Source: BM714 sp964484935
GTDB taxonomy: Bacteria; Bacillota; Clostridia; Peptostreptococcales; BM714
Direction of reading: 5' to 3'
DNA length: 64,000 bases
Assembly: GCA_964484935.1 (NCBI GenBank)
Contig: CAZAFW010000004.1
Coordinates: 1 to 64,000 of the forward strand
Under the pieces are notes generated by a model. The model did no database searches, was not told where the DNA came from, and saw only the letters and a list, made by a program, of their open reading frames with translations. Position numbers and translations under genes: made by a program. The first letter of the stretch is position 1. Every line of letters begins with the position of its first letter. Below are positions 53,020-61,549 of the stretch, piece after piece.

Positions 53020-54021
53020 TCAAAATTCTTTGCCGCCTTCTCCTCTTTTTCCCGAAAGATTGAACGCCGTTTTTTTCAACAAAGCTTCATTGAAAGGACA
53101 CTCCGCCATACAGATGCTGCAATCGGTACCCATTCTGCTCCAAACCATGTAGCACCTCTCCGGGATTATGGCAGGCCATTCCATCTTTCCGTCCACCAAT
53201 ACCCTGCCGCCTTCCGGTATGGCTTTCGAAGGGCATTTTTCCACGCAACGCATGCATTTCATACAAAATTTCTCAACGTCCATATCGTCTTTTTCGTCAG
53301 TAAGCAATTGCAAATTTGTCGTTACTGCGCCCAGCCTGATTCTTGGGCCGAATTTTCTGGTCAGCACGAGTCCGGACTTTCCTATTTGACCCAAACCCGC
53401 ATCAACCGCCATCTTTTGCACCATTGCAAGATAGTTTCCGTCCATATGGGTCCTTGCCTCATAACCAAAACTTCTAATATAATAAGAAATCCACAAACCT
53501 ATCATTGCAACGTTTACATAACTCTTTACACCTTCTATGCCTGATTCGACTCTCGGTGCTGTATTTATCATATCCTCGTCCATTTCAACGGCAAAGACAA
53601 TGGCATGTGTTGCATTTTCGTCGACAACTTGCCCCCATGCGTCCTGGGGACGGCCCCGGTAGGTATAAAGATGTTCCGGCTTGACCTCGGTAATCCCAAC
53701 CATGTCCGCGCCGAAATAAAAAATCGCTTTTTTAATCTCTTCGGTCATCTTTTCCTTGTCCACTTTCATGGGCGCCGCATCGGGTTTTTTTTCAGCCAAA
53801 TGCTTTATGTCGGACAAAAATTCGAAGCCCGCATTGCCGATTGGGCTTTTCATCTCGTCGAACTCCACGGTTCCCGGTTCCCCGTAACCCGGTCTGGACC
53901 TGAGCATGTCGTCAATACCTTTTTTTTCAGGATGCTTTCTGTAATATTCCTCGTAAATCTTCGAGCCCTTTTCATATCCCAATCTTGCAAACATGATGTC
54001 CCTTTCATCTACATGTTTCAC
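53020..54021 (-). CDS. RdhA/QueG-like corrinoid Fe-S oxidoreductase
   Basis: The 333-residue protein resembles the catalytic part of reductive dehalogenases and epoxyqueuosine reductase. AVDAGLGQIGKSGLVLTRKFGPRIRLGAVTTNL is the corrinoid-side block. FCMKCMRCVEKCPSKAIP and CYMVWSRMGTDCSICMAECPF are the two [4Fe-4S] motifs, the second in RdhA style. There is no twin-arginine signal and no rdhB, so it is not a classical respiratory dehalogenase. The start is GTG 54021 after AAAGGGG. A cytoplasmic B12-dependent reductase of unknown substrate is the safest reading. Confidence 0.8.
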   Translation of the reverse strand: MKHVDERDIMFARLGYEKGSKIYEEYYRKHPEKKGIDDMLRSRPGYGEPGTVEFDEMKSPIGNAGFEFLSDIKHLAEKKPDAAPMKVDKEKMTEEIKKAIFYFGADMVGITEVKPEHLYTYRGRPQDAWGQVVDENATHAIVFAVEMDEDMINTAPRVESGIEGVKSYVNVAMIGLWISYYIRSFGYEARTHMDGNYLAMVQKMAVDAGLGQIGKSGLVLTRKFGPRIRLGAVTTNLQLLTDEKDDMDVEKFCMKCMRCVEKCPSKAIPEGGRVLVDGKMEWPAIIPERCYMVWSRMGTDCSICMAECPFNEALLKKTAFNLSGKRGEGGKEF

Positions 54022-54094
54022 GAGAAAACCCCTTTCATGCCTTAATACTTAAATTATACAGCATTTTCTCTTCGATTGGGCATATAAAATCACT

Positions 54095-54298
54095 CTAACT
54101 TATTTTCACCGCTCCCATTGGACACACCTTCAGGCAAATTCCACAACCCGTGCATATTTCATGGTCCACAGTCGGTACTTCAGCTTTAAAAAACCCTGTC
54201 TTCTTTTGAGCGACAGCATTCACCGGGCAAACCCTTTTCACCGGACAAAAAGGTGACTGATCACATTTCTTTGAATTTATAACTGCTTTTTTCGACAT
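54095..54298 (-). CDS. 4Fe-4S ferredoxin-type protein
   Basis: This 67-residue protein has two cluster motifs: an unusual CDQSPFCPVKRVCPVNAV, where the first binding block has widened spacing, and a standard CTGCGICLKVCPMGAV. It would carry electrons, perhaps to the upstream-located RdhA/QueG-like protein, whose gene follows it on the same strand. GGAGGG precedes the ATG at 54298. Confidence 0.85.
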   Translation of the reverse strand: MSKKAVINSKKCDQSPFCPVKRVCPVNAVAQKKTGFFKAEVPTVDHEICTGCGICLKVCPMGAVKIS

Positions 54299-54414
54299 CT
54301 TATCCCTCCATATTCTATATATCTAAAATCCTAAAAATATAACCTAGTTGGGTATATTTTAACATGCATTCCAATGCTGCGAAAGTCCGTACATCCTGGT
54401 TGATATATGCTTGT

Positions 54415-54624
54415 CTATTCCATTGAAATCACTTCATACCCTGCATCTTCAATGGCAAAACGAAATTCCGAATCCCCAACTTCCCTCGATATTCTAAGCC
54501 TTGCGCTTCCTTCTTCAATATCCACTATGACATTTTCAACGCCTTCGATTTCATTTAAAGCATGCTCCACTCTCTTTTGGCAATGCTGGCATGACATTCC
54601 TTTAATCATTATTATCTTGTTCAT
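54415..54624 (-). CDS. copZ: Heavy-metal-associated domain protein, CopZ-like chaperone
   Basis: The 69-residue HMA domain has the CxxC metal site in IKGMSCQHCQKRVEHAL, here with a normal TGC/TGT Cys pair. It would pass Cu(I) or another soft metal to an ATPase such as the copA product encoded 500 bases upstream on the same strand. AGGAGG precedes the ATG at 54624. A 526-base gap with repeats separates it from copA, so cotranscription is uncertain. Confidence 0.87.
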   Translation of the reverse strand: MNKIIMIKGMSCQHCQKRVEHALNEIEGVENVIVDIEEGSARLRISREVGDSEFRFAIEDAGYEVISME

Positions 54625-54644
54625 TTTTTCCTCCTATCAATAGA

Positions 54645-54671
54645 TTTCAGTTTTCAGTTATCAGTTGTCAG
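54645..54671. repeat. 7-bp simple tandem array
   Basis: TTTCAGT, TTTCAGT, TATCAGT and TGTCAG lie head to tail. The unit is close to the 7-mers of the array at 37394-37484. Confidence 0.7.
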
Positions 54672-54962
54672 AAAAAAAACAAGAACAACTGCAAAAGCAA
54701 ATACATATTTAATTCTTTTGCCCGAAACAAATACCGTTTATAACCCCACTCAGAATGCGACTCATCCCAAACTTCTATACACTTCATTCTTCTTTATATG
54801 AATTATCGGCTCAAGACCTGCTTGATCACTACGCCCTTCTGCCGCTTTCGCGTGCCCTGTGGGTATCATAACGCTTTGTCTTTTTTCAAAATCTACAAAT
54901 TTCTTTTGGGATTTTTGCAGTCAAGGCTAAAAAAATCTCTCTTTCCAAACATCCCATCAGAG
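54672..54962. other. Non-coding stretch without recognised content
   Basis: No gene, RNA or terminator could be identified between the simple repeat and the palindromic repeat block. Base composition is mixed and stops occur in all frames. Confidence 0.6.
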
Positions 54963-55025
54963 CGATGAGAATGTTGCGGATTCAAGGCGACAATAAAACC
55001 CATGAGTGGAGCGTATTCTTAATCC
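54963..55025. repeat. Diverged left-half copy of the palindromic repeat
   Basis: GATGAGAATG, TTCAAGGCG, CAATAAAACC, TGAGTGGAGCGTATT and TTAATC follow in the same order and near-identical spacing as in the left half of the element starting at 55029. The right arm is missing. Confidence 0.65.
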
Positions 55026-55028
55026 ATA

Positions 55029-55147
55029 GACTGGCGAGAATGCCTTAGTCCAAGGCGTTGATACAACTCTGCGAGTTGAGCGTATTTATAATACGTGATT
55101 GAGCGAGTTGTAGATTACAACGAAGAAATCAGGAATTCTCGCTAGTC
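55029..55147. repeat. 119-bp palindromic (MITE- or REP-like) element
   Basis: The ends are inverted repeats, GACTGGCGAGAATGCC and its partner GGAATTCTCGCTAGTC. Inside, GTTGATACAACTC pairs with GAGTTGTAGATTACAAC, and CGTATTTATAATACG makes an apical hairpin. The whole element could fold into one long imperfect stem. It has no open reading frame. It ends four bases before the copA stop codon. Confidence 0.8.
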
Positions 55148-55150
55148 TGA

Positions 55151-57604
55151 TTATGGGGTAAACTTTCGAAGGCGCAAAGCATTGCCCACAACCGAAACAC
55201 TGCTCATGGACATAGCGGCAGCAGCTATCATCGGACTGAGAAGCGGTCCCCCGAACAGATGGAGAAGTCCCGCGGCTATCGGTATTCCAGCCGTATTGTA
55301 GGCAAAGGCCCAAAAAAGATTCTGCTTTATGTTCCTGATTGTGCTCTTGCTGAGTTTAACGGCTGTTGCAACATCTCCAATTCCACTGTGCATAAGCACT
55401 ATGTCAGCCGACTCCATTGCAACATCGGTTCCGCTTCCAACCGCTATCCCTATGTCGGCCTGGGCCAGCGCAGGCGCGTCATTGATTCCGTCTCCAACCA
55501 TTGCGACTGTCTTTCCTTCTCCCTGGAGCTTTTTGACCTCCGCGGCCTTTTCCCCTGGCAAGACTTCGGCTAGTACAGATTTTATTCCGACCTTTTCCGC
55601 TATTGCCACGGCAGTTTGCCTGTTGTCGCCTGTGATCATATACACTTCTATGCCCAAATCAAGAAGCCTCGCTACAGCTTTGGCGCTGTCTTCCTTTATT
55701 ACATCCGCTATTCCGAATACGGCATTGACCGAACCGTCAATGGCGCATATTACAGGAGTCTTCCCTTCCAGCGAAAACTCTTCAAGAATCTTTTCCACTT
55801 CACCACTTGGACTTAGGTCCCTTTCATCGAAGAGTTTCCTGTTCCCTATCAAAACTGTCTTGCCTTCCGTTTCCGCCTCTACGCCTTTTCCAGTGAAGGA
55901 TTGGAAAGCCTCGGGTCTTCTTAGCTCCAAGCCCCGTTCTTCAGCTTTTTTCACTATTGCTTCTCCGAGAGGGTGCTCGGACACTTTTTCCGCAGATGCT
56001 GAAATCCTTAGGATATCATCTTCGTCCATTCCATTGAAAATAGCTATGTCGGTCACTTCCGGCTCGCCTTTTGTTATTGTTCCGGTTTTATCAAATACTA
56101 TGGCATTAACCTTGTGGGCGGTTTCGAGCGCTCCGCCGCTTTTTATCAAAACACCATATTCCGCCCCCTTTCCCGTCCCGACCATTATAGCTGTCGGTGT
56201 AGCCAGTCCGAGAGCGCAGGGGCAGGCTATGACCAGTACGGAAATGAAGATGGTCAAAGAGAACACTGCCCCTTCTCCGGCAACATACCATGCCAACCCC
56301 GCCAAAAGGGCGACAGCCATGACAAATGGCACGAAATATCCAGAGATAACATCGGCAAGTCTCGCTATAGGCGCTTTGCTGCCCTGAGCTTCCTCAACAA
56401 GCTTTATTATTTGGGACAGGACAGTGTCCTTGCCGACTTTCTCTGCAGAAAATACCAAGCTGCCGTTCTTGTTTATGCTTGCGCCGACCACATCGTCTCC
56501 AATATTTTTTTCAACCGGGATGCTTTCACCTGTCAGCATGGATTCGTCTACTGATGAATGCCCCTTTACTACCTTTCCATCAACTGGTATTCTTTCACCC
56601 GGTTTCACCACTATAAGGTCACCGCATTCAACTTCGCTTATCGGTATTTCTATCTCCGTATCACCATCAAGAACGGTTGCCTGCTTGGGTTGAAGACCAG
56701 CCAGTCTTTTTATCGCTTCCGACGCCTTGCCCTTTGAACGCGTTTCCAAAAATTTCCCGAAAAGAATCAGTGTTATTATTGTCGCGGCTGTTTCAAAATA
56801 CAGCTTCGATGCGTATGATGGATCTCCCATCGATATACGCGCAAGCGCATATATTCCGTACAAAAACGCTGCGCTTGTTCCAACCGCTATAAGTGAATCC
56901 ATGTTTGGGCTTCCCTTAAACAATGTTTTGAATCCGACAATATAAAATTTGTACCCCGCAGCCATAACCGGAATTACCAGCAAGAGTTGCACAAGTGCAA
57001 AATTCATAGGATTGACCATGGGATCAAGCACCATTGGAAGGGGCAAACCGACCATATGGCCCATTGCGATGTAAAGGAGCGGCGCAGAAAAAATAGCGGC
57101 AAGCCAAAGTTTTGATTTCATCATTTTGATTTCTTTGGCCTTTCTGTCCGCATCGGCGTCATGATTCATAGATTCCGTTTCCACCTCAAGCGGAATATAG
57201 CCGGCCTTCCTGATTGCCGCCTTTATTTCAGAAAGCCTGACTTTGTTGGCGTCATAGGATACCGTCAACTTCTCTAGTGCAAGACTTACATCTGCGGAGT
57301 CTATACCCGAAAGCTTGTTGACCGCCCGGTCAACTGCAGCTACGCAGGATGCTCATGTCATTCCTTCAACCGGAATAACGGCTTTCCTTGTCTCTTTGTC
57401 CTCGAAAGCACTGTAGCCTGCTTTTTCCACCGCTTCGTATATCTCTTCATTCCCCATAAGATTTTCATCGTATTCTACAGTCAACTTTTCCGTCGCGAGA
57501 TTCACTTCCGACTTAGCGACGCCTTCAAGCTTGCCTGTCGCCCTTTCAACTGCCGCCGAGCAAGCCGAGCATGTCATTCCCTCTATCCTGAATTTTTTTT
57601 TCAT
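55151..57604 (-). CDS. copA: Copper-translocating P1B-type ATPase, candidate selenoprotein (UGA at codon 84)
   Basis: Read through one in-frame TGA (57353-57355) this is a 817-residue Cu+ ATPase. HMA1 is GMTCSAC (C12, C15). HMA2 reads GMT-U-ASC, with the TGA at residue 84 exactly where the first Cys belongs and C87 as partner. Then come the P-type landmarks: the CPC helix (VIACPCALGLATP), DKTGT, SEHPLGEA and GDGINDAPAL, with eight membrane helices. The frame is unchanged before and after TGA and no other stop occurs. GAGGTG precedes the ATG at 57604. A SECIS-like hairpin lies just after the TGA. A nonsense mutation is the alternative, giving a truncated 83-residue HMA protein plus a possible TTG restart at 57268. 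Confidence 0.85.
57312..57355 (-). promoter_or_regulatory. Candidate bacterial SECIS after the copA UGA
   Basis: On the mRNA, 25 nt separate UGA (57355-57353) from an apical GGGC loop. The loop is closed by GTTGACC/GGTCAAC (7 perfect pairs, 57317-57334) and, past a small internal loop, AGCT/AGCT. Bacterial SECIS elements have a short loop with G in its first positions at about this distance. Confidence 0.65.
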
Positions 57605-57702
57605 TTCCACACCTCACTTTAACATTTATTGTTATTTACCCCCTGCGATTGTCAATATTCAAATTTGTCAACTCTACTGCATAAAAAGGTTCATTATGAA
57701 AA

Positions 57703-57730
57703 ATCTCAGCAAATACATTCTTGCCGAGAT
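57703..57730 (-). terminator. Terminator after the 8-oxoguanine glycosylase gene
   Basis: ATCTCGGCAA pairs with TTGCTGAGAT (one G-U) on the minus strand and is followed by TTTTC. Confidence 0.75.
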
Positions 57731-57732
57731 AA

Positions 57733-58599
57733 TCACTTCCCTATGTTGTTTTGTCTAGCGTAGTGGAAAAGGTACTGCTGAGCAAAACCCTTTAGTTCTC
57801 CGAAATAATCTTCTGCAAAAGCGCTTATTTCTTCGGGGCTGCTTTTTTTGTGGAGATAAAAATATTCCATGGTCCTTCTCACCCATACGTCTATAGGAAA
57901 GGTATCCATTTTTTTCATCGAAAAAAGGAGTATGCAATCTGAAACCTTGGGTCCTATCCCGCTCAAACAGACAAGCTCTTTCTTCGCGTCAGTCGTATCC
58001 ATTTGGCATACCAAATCAAGCCATTCGGATTTTTTCGAAACGGCCCTTGCCGCCCTCAGAATGTACTCGTCCCGGTATCCGGCTCCGCATGCCCTTATGT
58101 CGGAAGCGCTTAGAGACGCAAGTCTCCCTGCCTCAGGAAAGGAGTACCGCCTCTTTCCTCCATACTCTCCGAGCTCGGCTCCGTAGTTTTCGCTGAGCTT
58201 TTCTACTATTCCCTTTATCCTAGCCATTCCATTGTTTGCAGATATTATAAATGAAATCAGAGTTTCCCAGGGGTCTTGGTTAAGTATCCTCATTCCATGG
58301 CCGAATGATACGGCGTTTTCCATTGTTTCATCAAGCTCGGAAAGTTTTTTTTCAATCTCCGAGTATTTTCTGTTCAAATCGAAGTAATTCGACCAGATAT
58401 TTTCAAAATCCCCTTCTTCAATATTGTCAAAAACGATTTCATCACCGTCCTTTAGTACATTCAGCACTTTCCCGTGAGCCACACCTGTGTAGCTTCCGTC
58501 GGCCTCCCTGTTCCACCTGAAGCATTGTCCGCACTCGAATATGTGTCTGGGTTCGAAATCCGGTATTGTCATTTTCAATTTATTTTTGTCAGACTTCAT
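57733..58599 (-). CDS. 8-oxoguanine DNA glycosylase/AP lyase (Ogg1-type HhH-GPD)
   Basis: This 288-residue base-excision repair enzyme has the N-terminal Ogg domain with FECGQCFRWNREADGSY and the HhH-GPD core. LSGIGPKVSDCILLFSMKKMDTFPIDVWVRRTM supplies the catalytic Lys (GPKVSDC) and Asp (PIDVW). It removes 8-oxoG opposite C. The ATG at 58599 gives a normal length; a longer frame to 58674 overlaps the FmdB gene and is not used. The spacing from GGA is a little long. Confidence 0.92.
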   Translation of the reverse strand: MKSDKNKLKMTIPDFEPRHIFECGQCFRWNREADGSYTGVAHGKVLNVLKDGDEIVFDNIEEGDFENIWSNYFDLNRKYSEIEKKLSELDETMENAVSFGHGMRILNQDPWETLISFIISANNGMARIKGIVEKLSENYGAELGEYGGKRRYSFPEAGRLASLSASDIRACGAGYRDEYILRAARAVSKKSEWLDLVCQMDTTDAKKELVCLSGIGPKVSDCILLFSMKKMDTFPIDVWVRRTMEYFYLHKKSSPEEISAFAEDYFGELKGFAQQYLFHYARQNNIGK

Positions 58600-58649
58600 G
58601 CATTCAAATCCTTTCTTAAACTTTTTCCCAACGGGAATCAAAAGATTCC

Positions 58650-58835
58650 TCAGCCTCCCGATGAAGCGTTGCATGCTCCCTTTGATGTGTTCTTTGACAT
58701 GAATCCCGAAACAAGTTTTACTGAATCAGTTTTGCCGCAATATGGACAGGTTTTATTGCCGTCCTTGTCGGAAATGGATGAGAGCTTGTCGAAAGTCTGA
58801 CCGCAAGCTTTGCATCTGTATTCGTAGACAGGCAT
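58650..58835 (-). CDS. FmdB family zinc ribbon protein
   Basis: The 61-residue protein starts MPVYEYRCKACGQTFDKL and has a second CxxC in KTCPYCGKTDSVKLVSGFM, forming a rubredoxin-like zinc ribbon. AGGAG precedes the ATG at 58835. The family is a putative regulatory or structural zinc ribbon of unknown role. It precedes the glycosylase gene and may be cotranscribed with it. Confidence 0.88.
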   Translation of the reverse strand: MPVYEYRCKACGQTFDKLSSISDKDGNKTCPYCGKTDSVKLVSGFMSKNTSKGACNASSGG

Positions 58836-58910
58836 TTTTAACAACTCCTTTCATTATTTTATTTTATACCCCCTTGGCGTATATTTCAAGCATACTTATT
58901 GTCACAATCA

Positions 58911-58939
58911 AAAGCCGACCACTTTTTAAATGGCCGGCT
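58911..58939 (-). terminator. Terminator after the MFS gene
   Basis: AGCCGGCCAT and GTGGTCGGCT pair on the minus strand with G-U tolerance and are followed by TTTTG. Confidence 0.75.
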
Positions 58940-58959
58940 CTGTATTCAAATTATTTTTT

Positions 58960-60144
58960 TTAAGCGTCTTTAAGCAGCTTCAAGCTGAACGCTACAAGAA
59001 GAAATGCAGGCAACAGCAATATCTGCGTGGCTGCAGCCAATCCATAGAAATCCGAAATTCTTCCAATCAAAAGAAGTCCCATTGCGCCTATGCCTCCAGC
59101 AAAACCCATGACCCAGCCATAACTCGTGCTTGTATTGTCCGGCATTATGTCATGTGAAATGATTACAATCGGTGTATTGCTTGCGCTCAGCATTGTTCCA
59201 ACGAACACAAAGGATGCGGCAGCCAAAAGACCTTCCCCAAATACAATCCCCAACATCATTATGAACGCAAGGGCGTTGAATGTCATCAGGCTTGCCCTGC
59301 TTCCATAGAGGTCGTTCATGACCCCTCCAAGCATTGTTCCCACAGGAACCATGAAAAGGTTTAGGGAAAGAAGCAGTCCCGCCATCTTCAAATCCAGTCC
59401 CTTCATTATCAAAATCTGTATCCCAAATGCCGTGAGACCCCTTCTTATAAAATTTTTATTCACGGACACGAGGCAAAGCACAAACAAATTCTTGATGCCG
59501 GACAATATTGTTACTTTGACCTTTTGAGTTTTCTTGGATAATTCGGGTTTCAATTCAACTTCCCCAACCCCCGACCAATACATCAGTCCTGCGACAATCA
59601 TCCCGGGTATAACCAACAGCGCCAGGCTTTTAAGCCCGAAACCGTGCACAAGAGGCAGCGCCACAGCAGGCGCCACAGCTGCCGAAAGTCCTCCAACGGT
59701 CATGAATACGGAAAGTATCTTCCCTTTCGATTCCCTCCCAAGCTTTACAACTGTCGATGTCCCCAATGGATGGAAAAGAGCCGATGCAAGCGCTCCAAGA
59801 GCAACAACCCCAAGCAGTATATAGTAGTTGCTTACCAATCCTGCGAAACTCATCCAAAAGGAAATCCATATTACCGACCATATGAGCAAGTATGATTTGC
59901 CGTGCCTGTCAACAAAACTGCCGACAAATGGCTGCGCAAAAGACCCGAAACTTGTTATTACAAAAGCCAGCATTCCCTGCTGAGTCATGCTAAGACCCAA
60001 ATTCTGGGCAAAAATAAATGAAATCGGGGGAATTAGTCCGACATAAAAATCATTCATGAAGTGTCCGGCTGATATTGACGCCAACTTTTCAAATCTTTTT
60101 TTATACGGTTCTAAAACTTTTTTCTCGCTTAATGCAATATTCAT
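58960..60144 (-). CDS. MFS transporter, fosmidomycin resistance (Fsr)-like
   Basis: The 394-residue permease has 12 membrane segments. ISAGHFMNDFYVGLIPPISFIFA and ALFHPLGTSTVVKLGRESKG are typical of the Fsr / FloR-like drug-efflux branch. The conserved loop 2-3 motif is present as GSFVDRHGKSYLL. AAGGAAGGG precedes the ATG at 60144. Export of a toxic compound is likely but the substrate is unknown. Confidence 0.87.
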   Translation of the reverse strand: MNIALSEKKVLEPYKKRFEKLASISAGHFMNDFYVGLIPPISFIFAQNLGLSMTQQGMLAFVITSFGSFAQPFVGSFVDRHGKSYLLIWSVIWISFWMSFAGLVSNYYILLGVVALGALASALFHPLGTSTVVKLGRESKGKILSVFMTVGGLSAAVAPAVALPLVHGFGLKSLALLVIPGMIVAGLMYWSGVGEVELKPELSKKTQKVKVTILSGIKNLFVLCLVSVNKNFIRRGLTAFGIQILIMKGLDLKMAGLLLSLNLFMVPVGTMLGGVMNDLYGSRASLMTFNALAFIMMLGIVFGEGLLAAASFVFVGTMLSASNTPIVIISHDIMPDNTSTSYGWVMGFAGGIGAMGLLLIGRISDFYGLAAATQILLLPAFLLVAFSLKLLKDA

Positions 60145-60267
60145 GTACCCTTCCTTTCAAAAATCCTCTGTGCATATTCTACCACAAAACGCTTTCAATT
60201 TAGGGATTCTTTATAAAACAACATAATCTGCTGATATAATGGAAGAAAAATGATGGGAGTGATTTAT

Positions 60268-61176
60268 ATGCACAATGACAAAAGCCTCTGGGCCGGGCTA
60301 AATAAACCTGACCTCGACATAGCAGAAGCGGATGTTGCCGTATTCGGCATACCTTTCGACGGCAGCGTGAGTTTCCGGGCTGGGGCTGCAGGCGGTCCCG
60401 ATAAGCTCCGCGGCATAACACGCACAATAACACCCACAACCGAGCATCTTGAAAACTTTGAAAATCTGAAAGTAAAGGATATGGGAAATTTCGATACCGG
60501 CACAAGAGAAGAAATTTTCGAAAAAGTAGAGCTTGCGACCGAAAAACTCGTGAAGGCAGGAACATTCTTCACCATGATAGGAGGGGACCATTCAGTTACT
60601 ATCCCGGTTTTGAGAGGTATAGACAAGGCTCTCGACGAGCCTTTCGGAATAATACATCTCGATGCCCATTTCGATATATGCGACGAGCTTGGCGGCGACA
60701 AGCTTTCACACGGATGCACCGAAAGACGGGCCCTTGAACTTGAAAACATAACCGGTCCCGAAAACTTCTTCTTTATCGGTGTCCGCTCGATAGAAATGGA
60801 CGAATTTCATTTTATAAAAGGAAAGGACTTTTCAATAATAAGCGCGCACGATTTCAACAAGCTCGGCGTTTCCGCAGTTGTGGATAAGGTGAAGCAAGGC
60901 ATGCGGCATTTCAACAAAATCTACCTGACTGTGGATATCGACTGCCTTGACCCTGCATTCGCTGCGGGAACCGGAACTCCCCAATTCGGCGGAATGACTT
61001 CACGCGAGCTTCTGGATCTTCTTATTGGCCTATTCGACCTTCCCATAATAGGATTCGATGTGGTTGAAGTCGCCCCTTCGCTGGATCCTTCATTGACCTC
61101 TGTTTTCGCCGCGCGCAAAATAGTGACGGAATGCTGGGGGCACCATTGGCGAAAAAACAAGCTCGGAGCCTTATAG
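60268..61176 (+). CDS. speB: Ureohydrolase, agmatinase-like
   Basis: This 302-residue manganese enzyme of the arginase superfamily has all metal motifs: GGDHS, LDAHFDI, SHG and DIDCLDPAF. The N-terminal VFGIPFDGSVSFRAGAAGGPDKLR is of the agmatinase/SpeB type, so urea plus putrescine from agmatine is the first choice. Guanidinobutyrase or formiminoglutamase-like activity cannot be excluded. GGGAG precedes the ATG at 60268. The terminator stem overlaps its stop codon. Confidence 0.85.
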   Translation: MHNDKSLWAGLNKPDLDIAEADVAVFGIPFDGSVSFRAGAAGGPDKLRGITRTITPTTEHLENFENLKVKDMGNFDTGTREEIFEKVELATEKLVKAGTFFTMIGGDHSVTIPVLRGIDKALDEPFGIIHLDAHFDICDELGGDKLSHGCTERRALELENITGPENFFFIGVRSIEMDEFHFIKGKDFSIISAHDFNKLGVSAVVDKVKQGMRHFNKIYLTVDIDCLDPAFAAGTGTPQFGGMTSRELLDLLIGLFDLPIIGFDVVEVAPSLDPSLTSVFAARKIVTECWGHHWRKNKLGAL

Positions 61177-61189
61177 CTCCGAGCTTGTT
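61157..61189. terminator. Bidirectional terminator overlapping the ureohydrolase stop
   Basis: ACAAGCTCGGAGC (61157-61169) and GCTCCGAGCTTGT (61176-61188) form a 13-bp stem. On the minus strand TTTTTTC follows, so it also ends the DUF2164 gene. Confidence 0.88.
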
Positions 61190-61192
61190 TTG

Positions 61193-61423
61193 CTATAATT
61201 GCAAACCATACATGTCCTCAAGTTTCTCGCTTATGTACAAATTGGCGTCTTCAAGCCCCTAGTTGTAAATGTCAGGAGCAATCTTTTCAATAAAAAAATC
61301 CAAAATCAGCTGCGCTCCCAAGTCGCCCAAATCCTCACCTCGCTCTTGCATAAAAAATTTCTTGATTTGGCTTATAATTGCTTTTTTCCTGTCGTCCTTT
61401 ATTGCAATTCTCTTTTGAGTCAT
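61193..61423 (-). pseudogene. DUF2164 family protein interrupted by an in-frame TAG
   Basis: The first part (54 residues from the ATG at 61423, which follows AAAGGGGTG) reads KKFFMQERGEDLGDLGAQLI then LDFFIEKIAPDIYN and stops at TAG 61259-61261. The same frame continues GLEDANLYISEKLEDMYGLQL to a TAG at 61193. The continuation is exactly the expected C-terminus of DUF2164 proteins, where a Gln normally follows IYN. A CAG to TAG change would explain it. Translated with readthrough it is a 76-residue protein. DUF2164 has no known function. Confidence 0.7.
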
Positions 61424-61549
61424 TACAAACACCCCTTTATTGAAACACTCCGCACTATAAACAATGGAATTTTCAATCATAATCGAAAATAAAAGCCTCC
61501 CTTCTTTGTCTTCATTCTACAACATCGAAGCGAGGCATTTCAATTAATG

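Noticed and set aside
55151..57268. copA as a 705-residue gene starting at 57268 plus a separate 85-residue HMA gene
   Set aside because: The start would be a TTG inside an HMA domain without a ribosome site, and the intervening codons encode the rest of that HMA domain in the same frame.
61193..61423. Pyrrolysine as the firm explanation of the DUF2164 TAG
   Set aside because: TAG ends several ordinary genes here and a single-base CAG to TAG change explains the case more simply.
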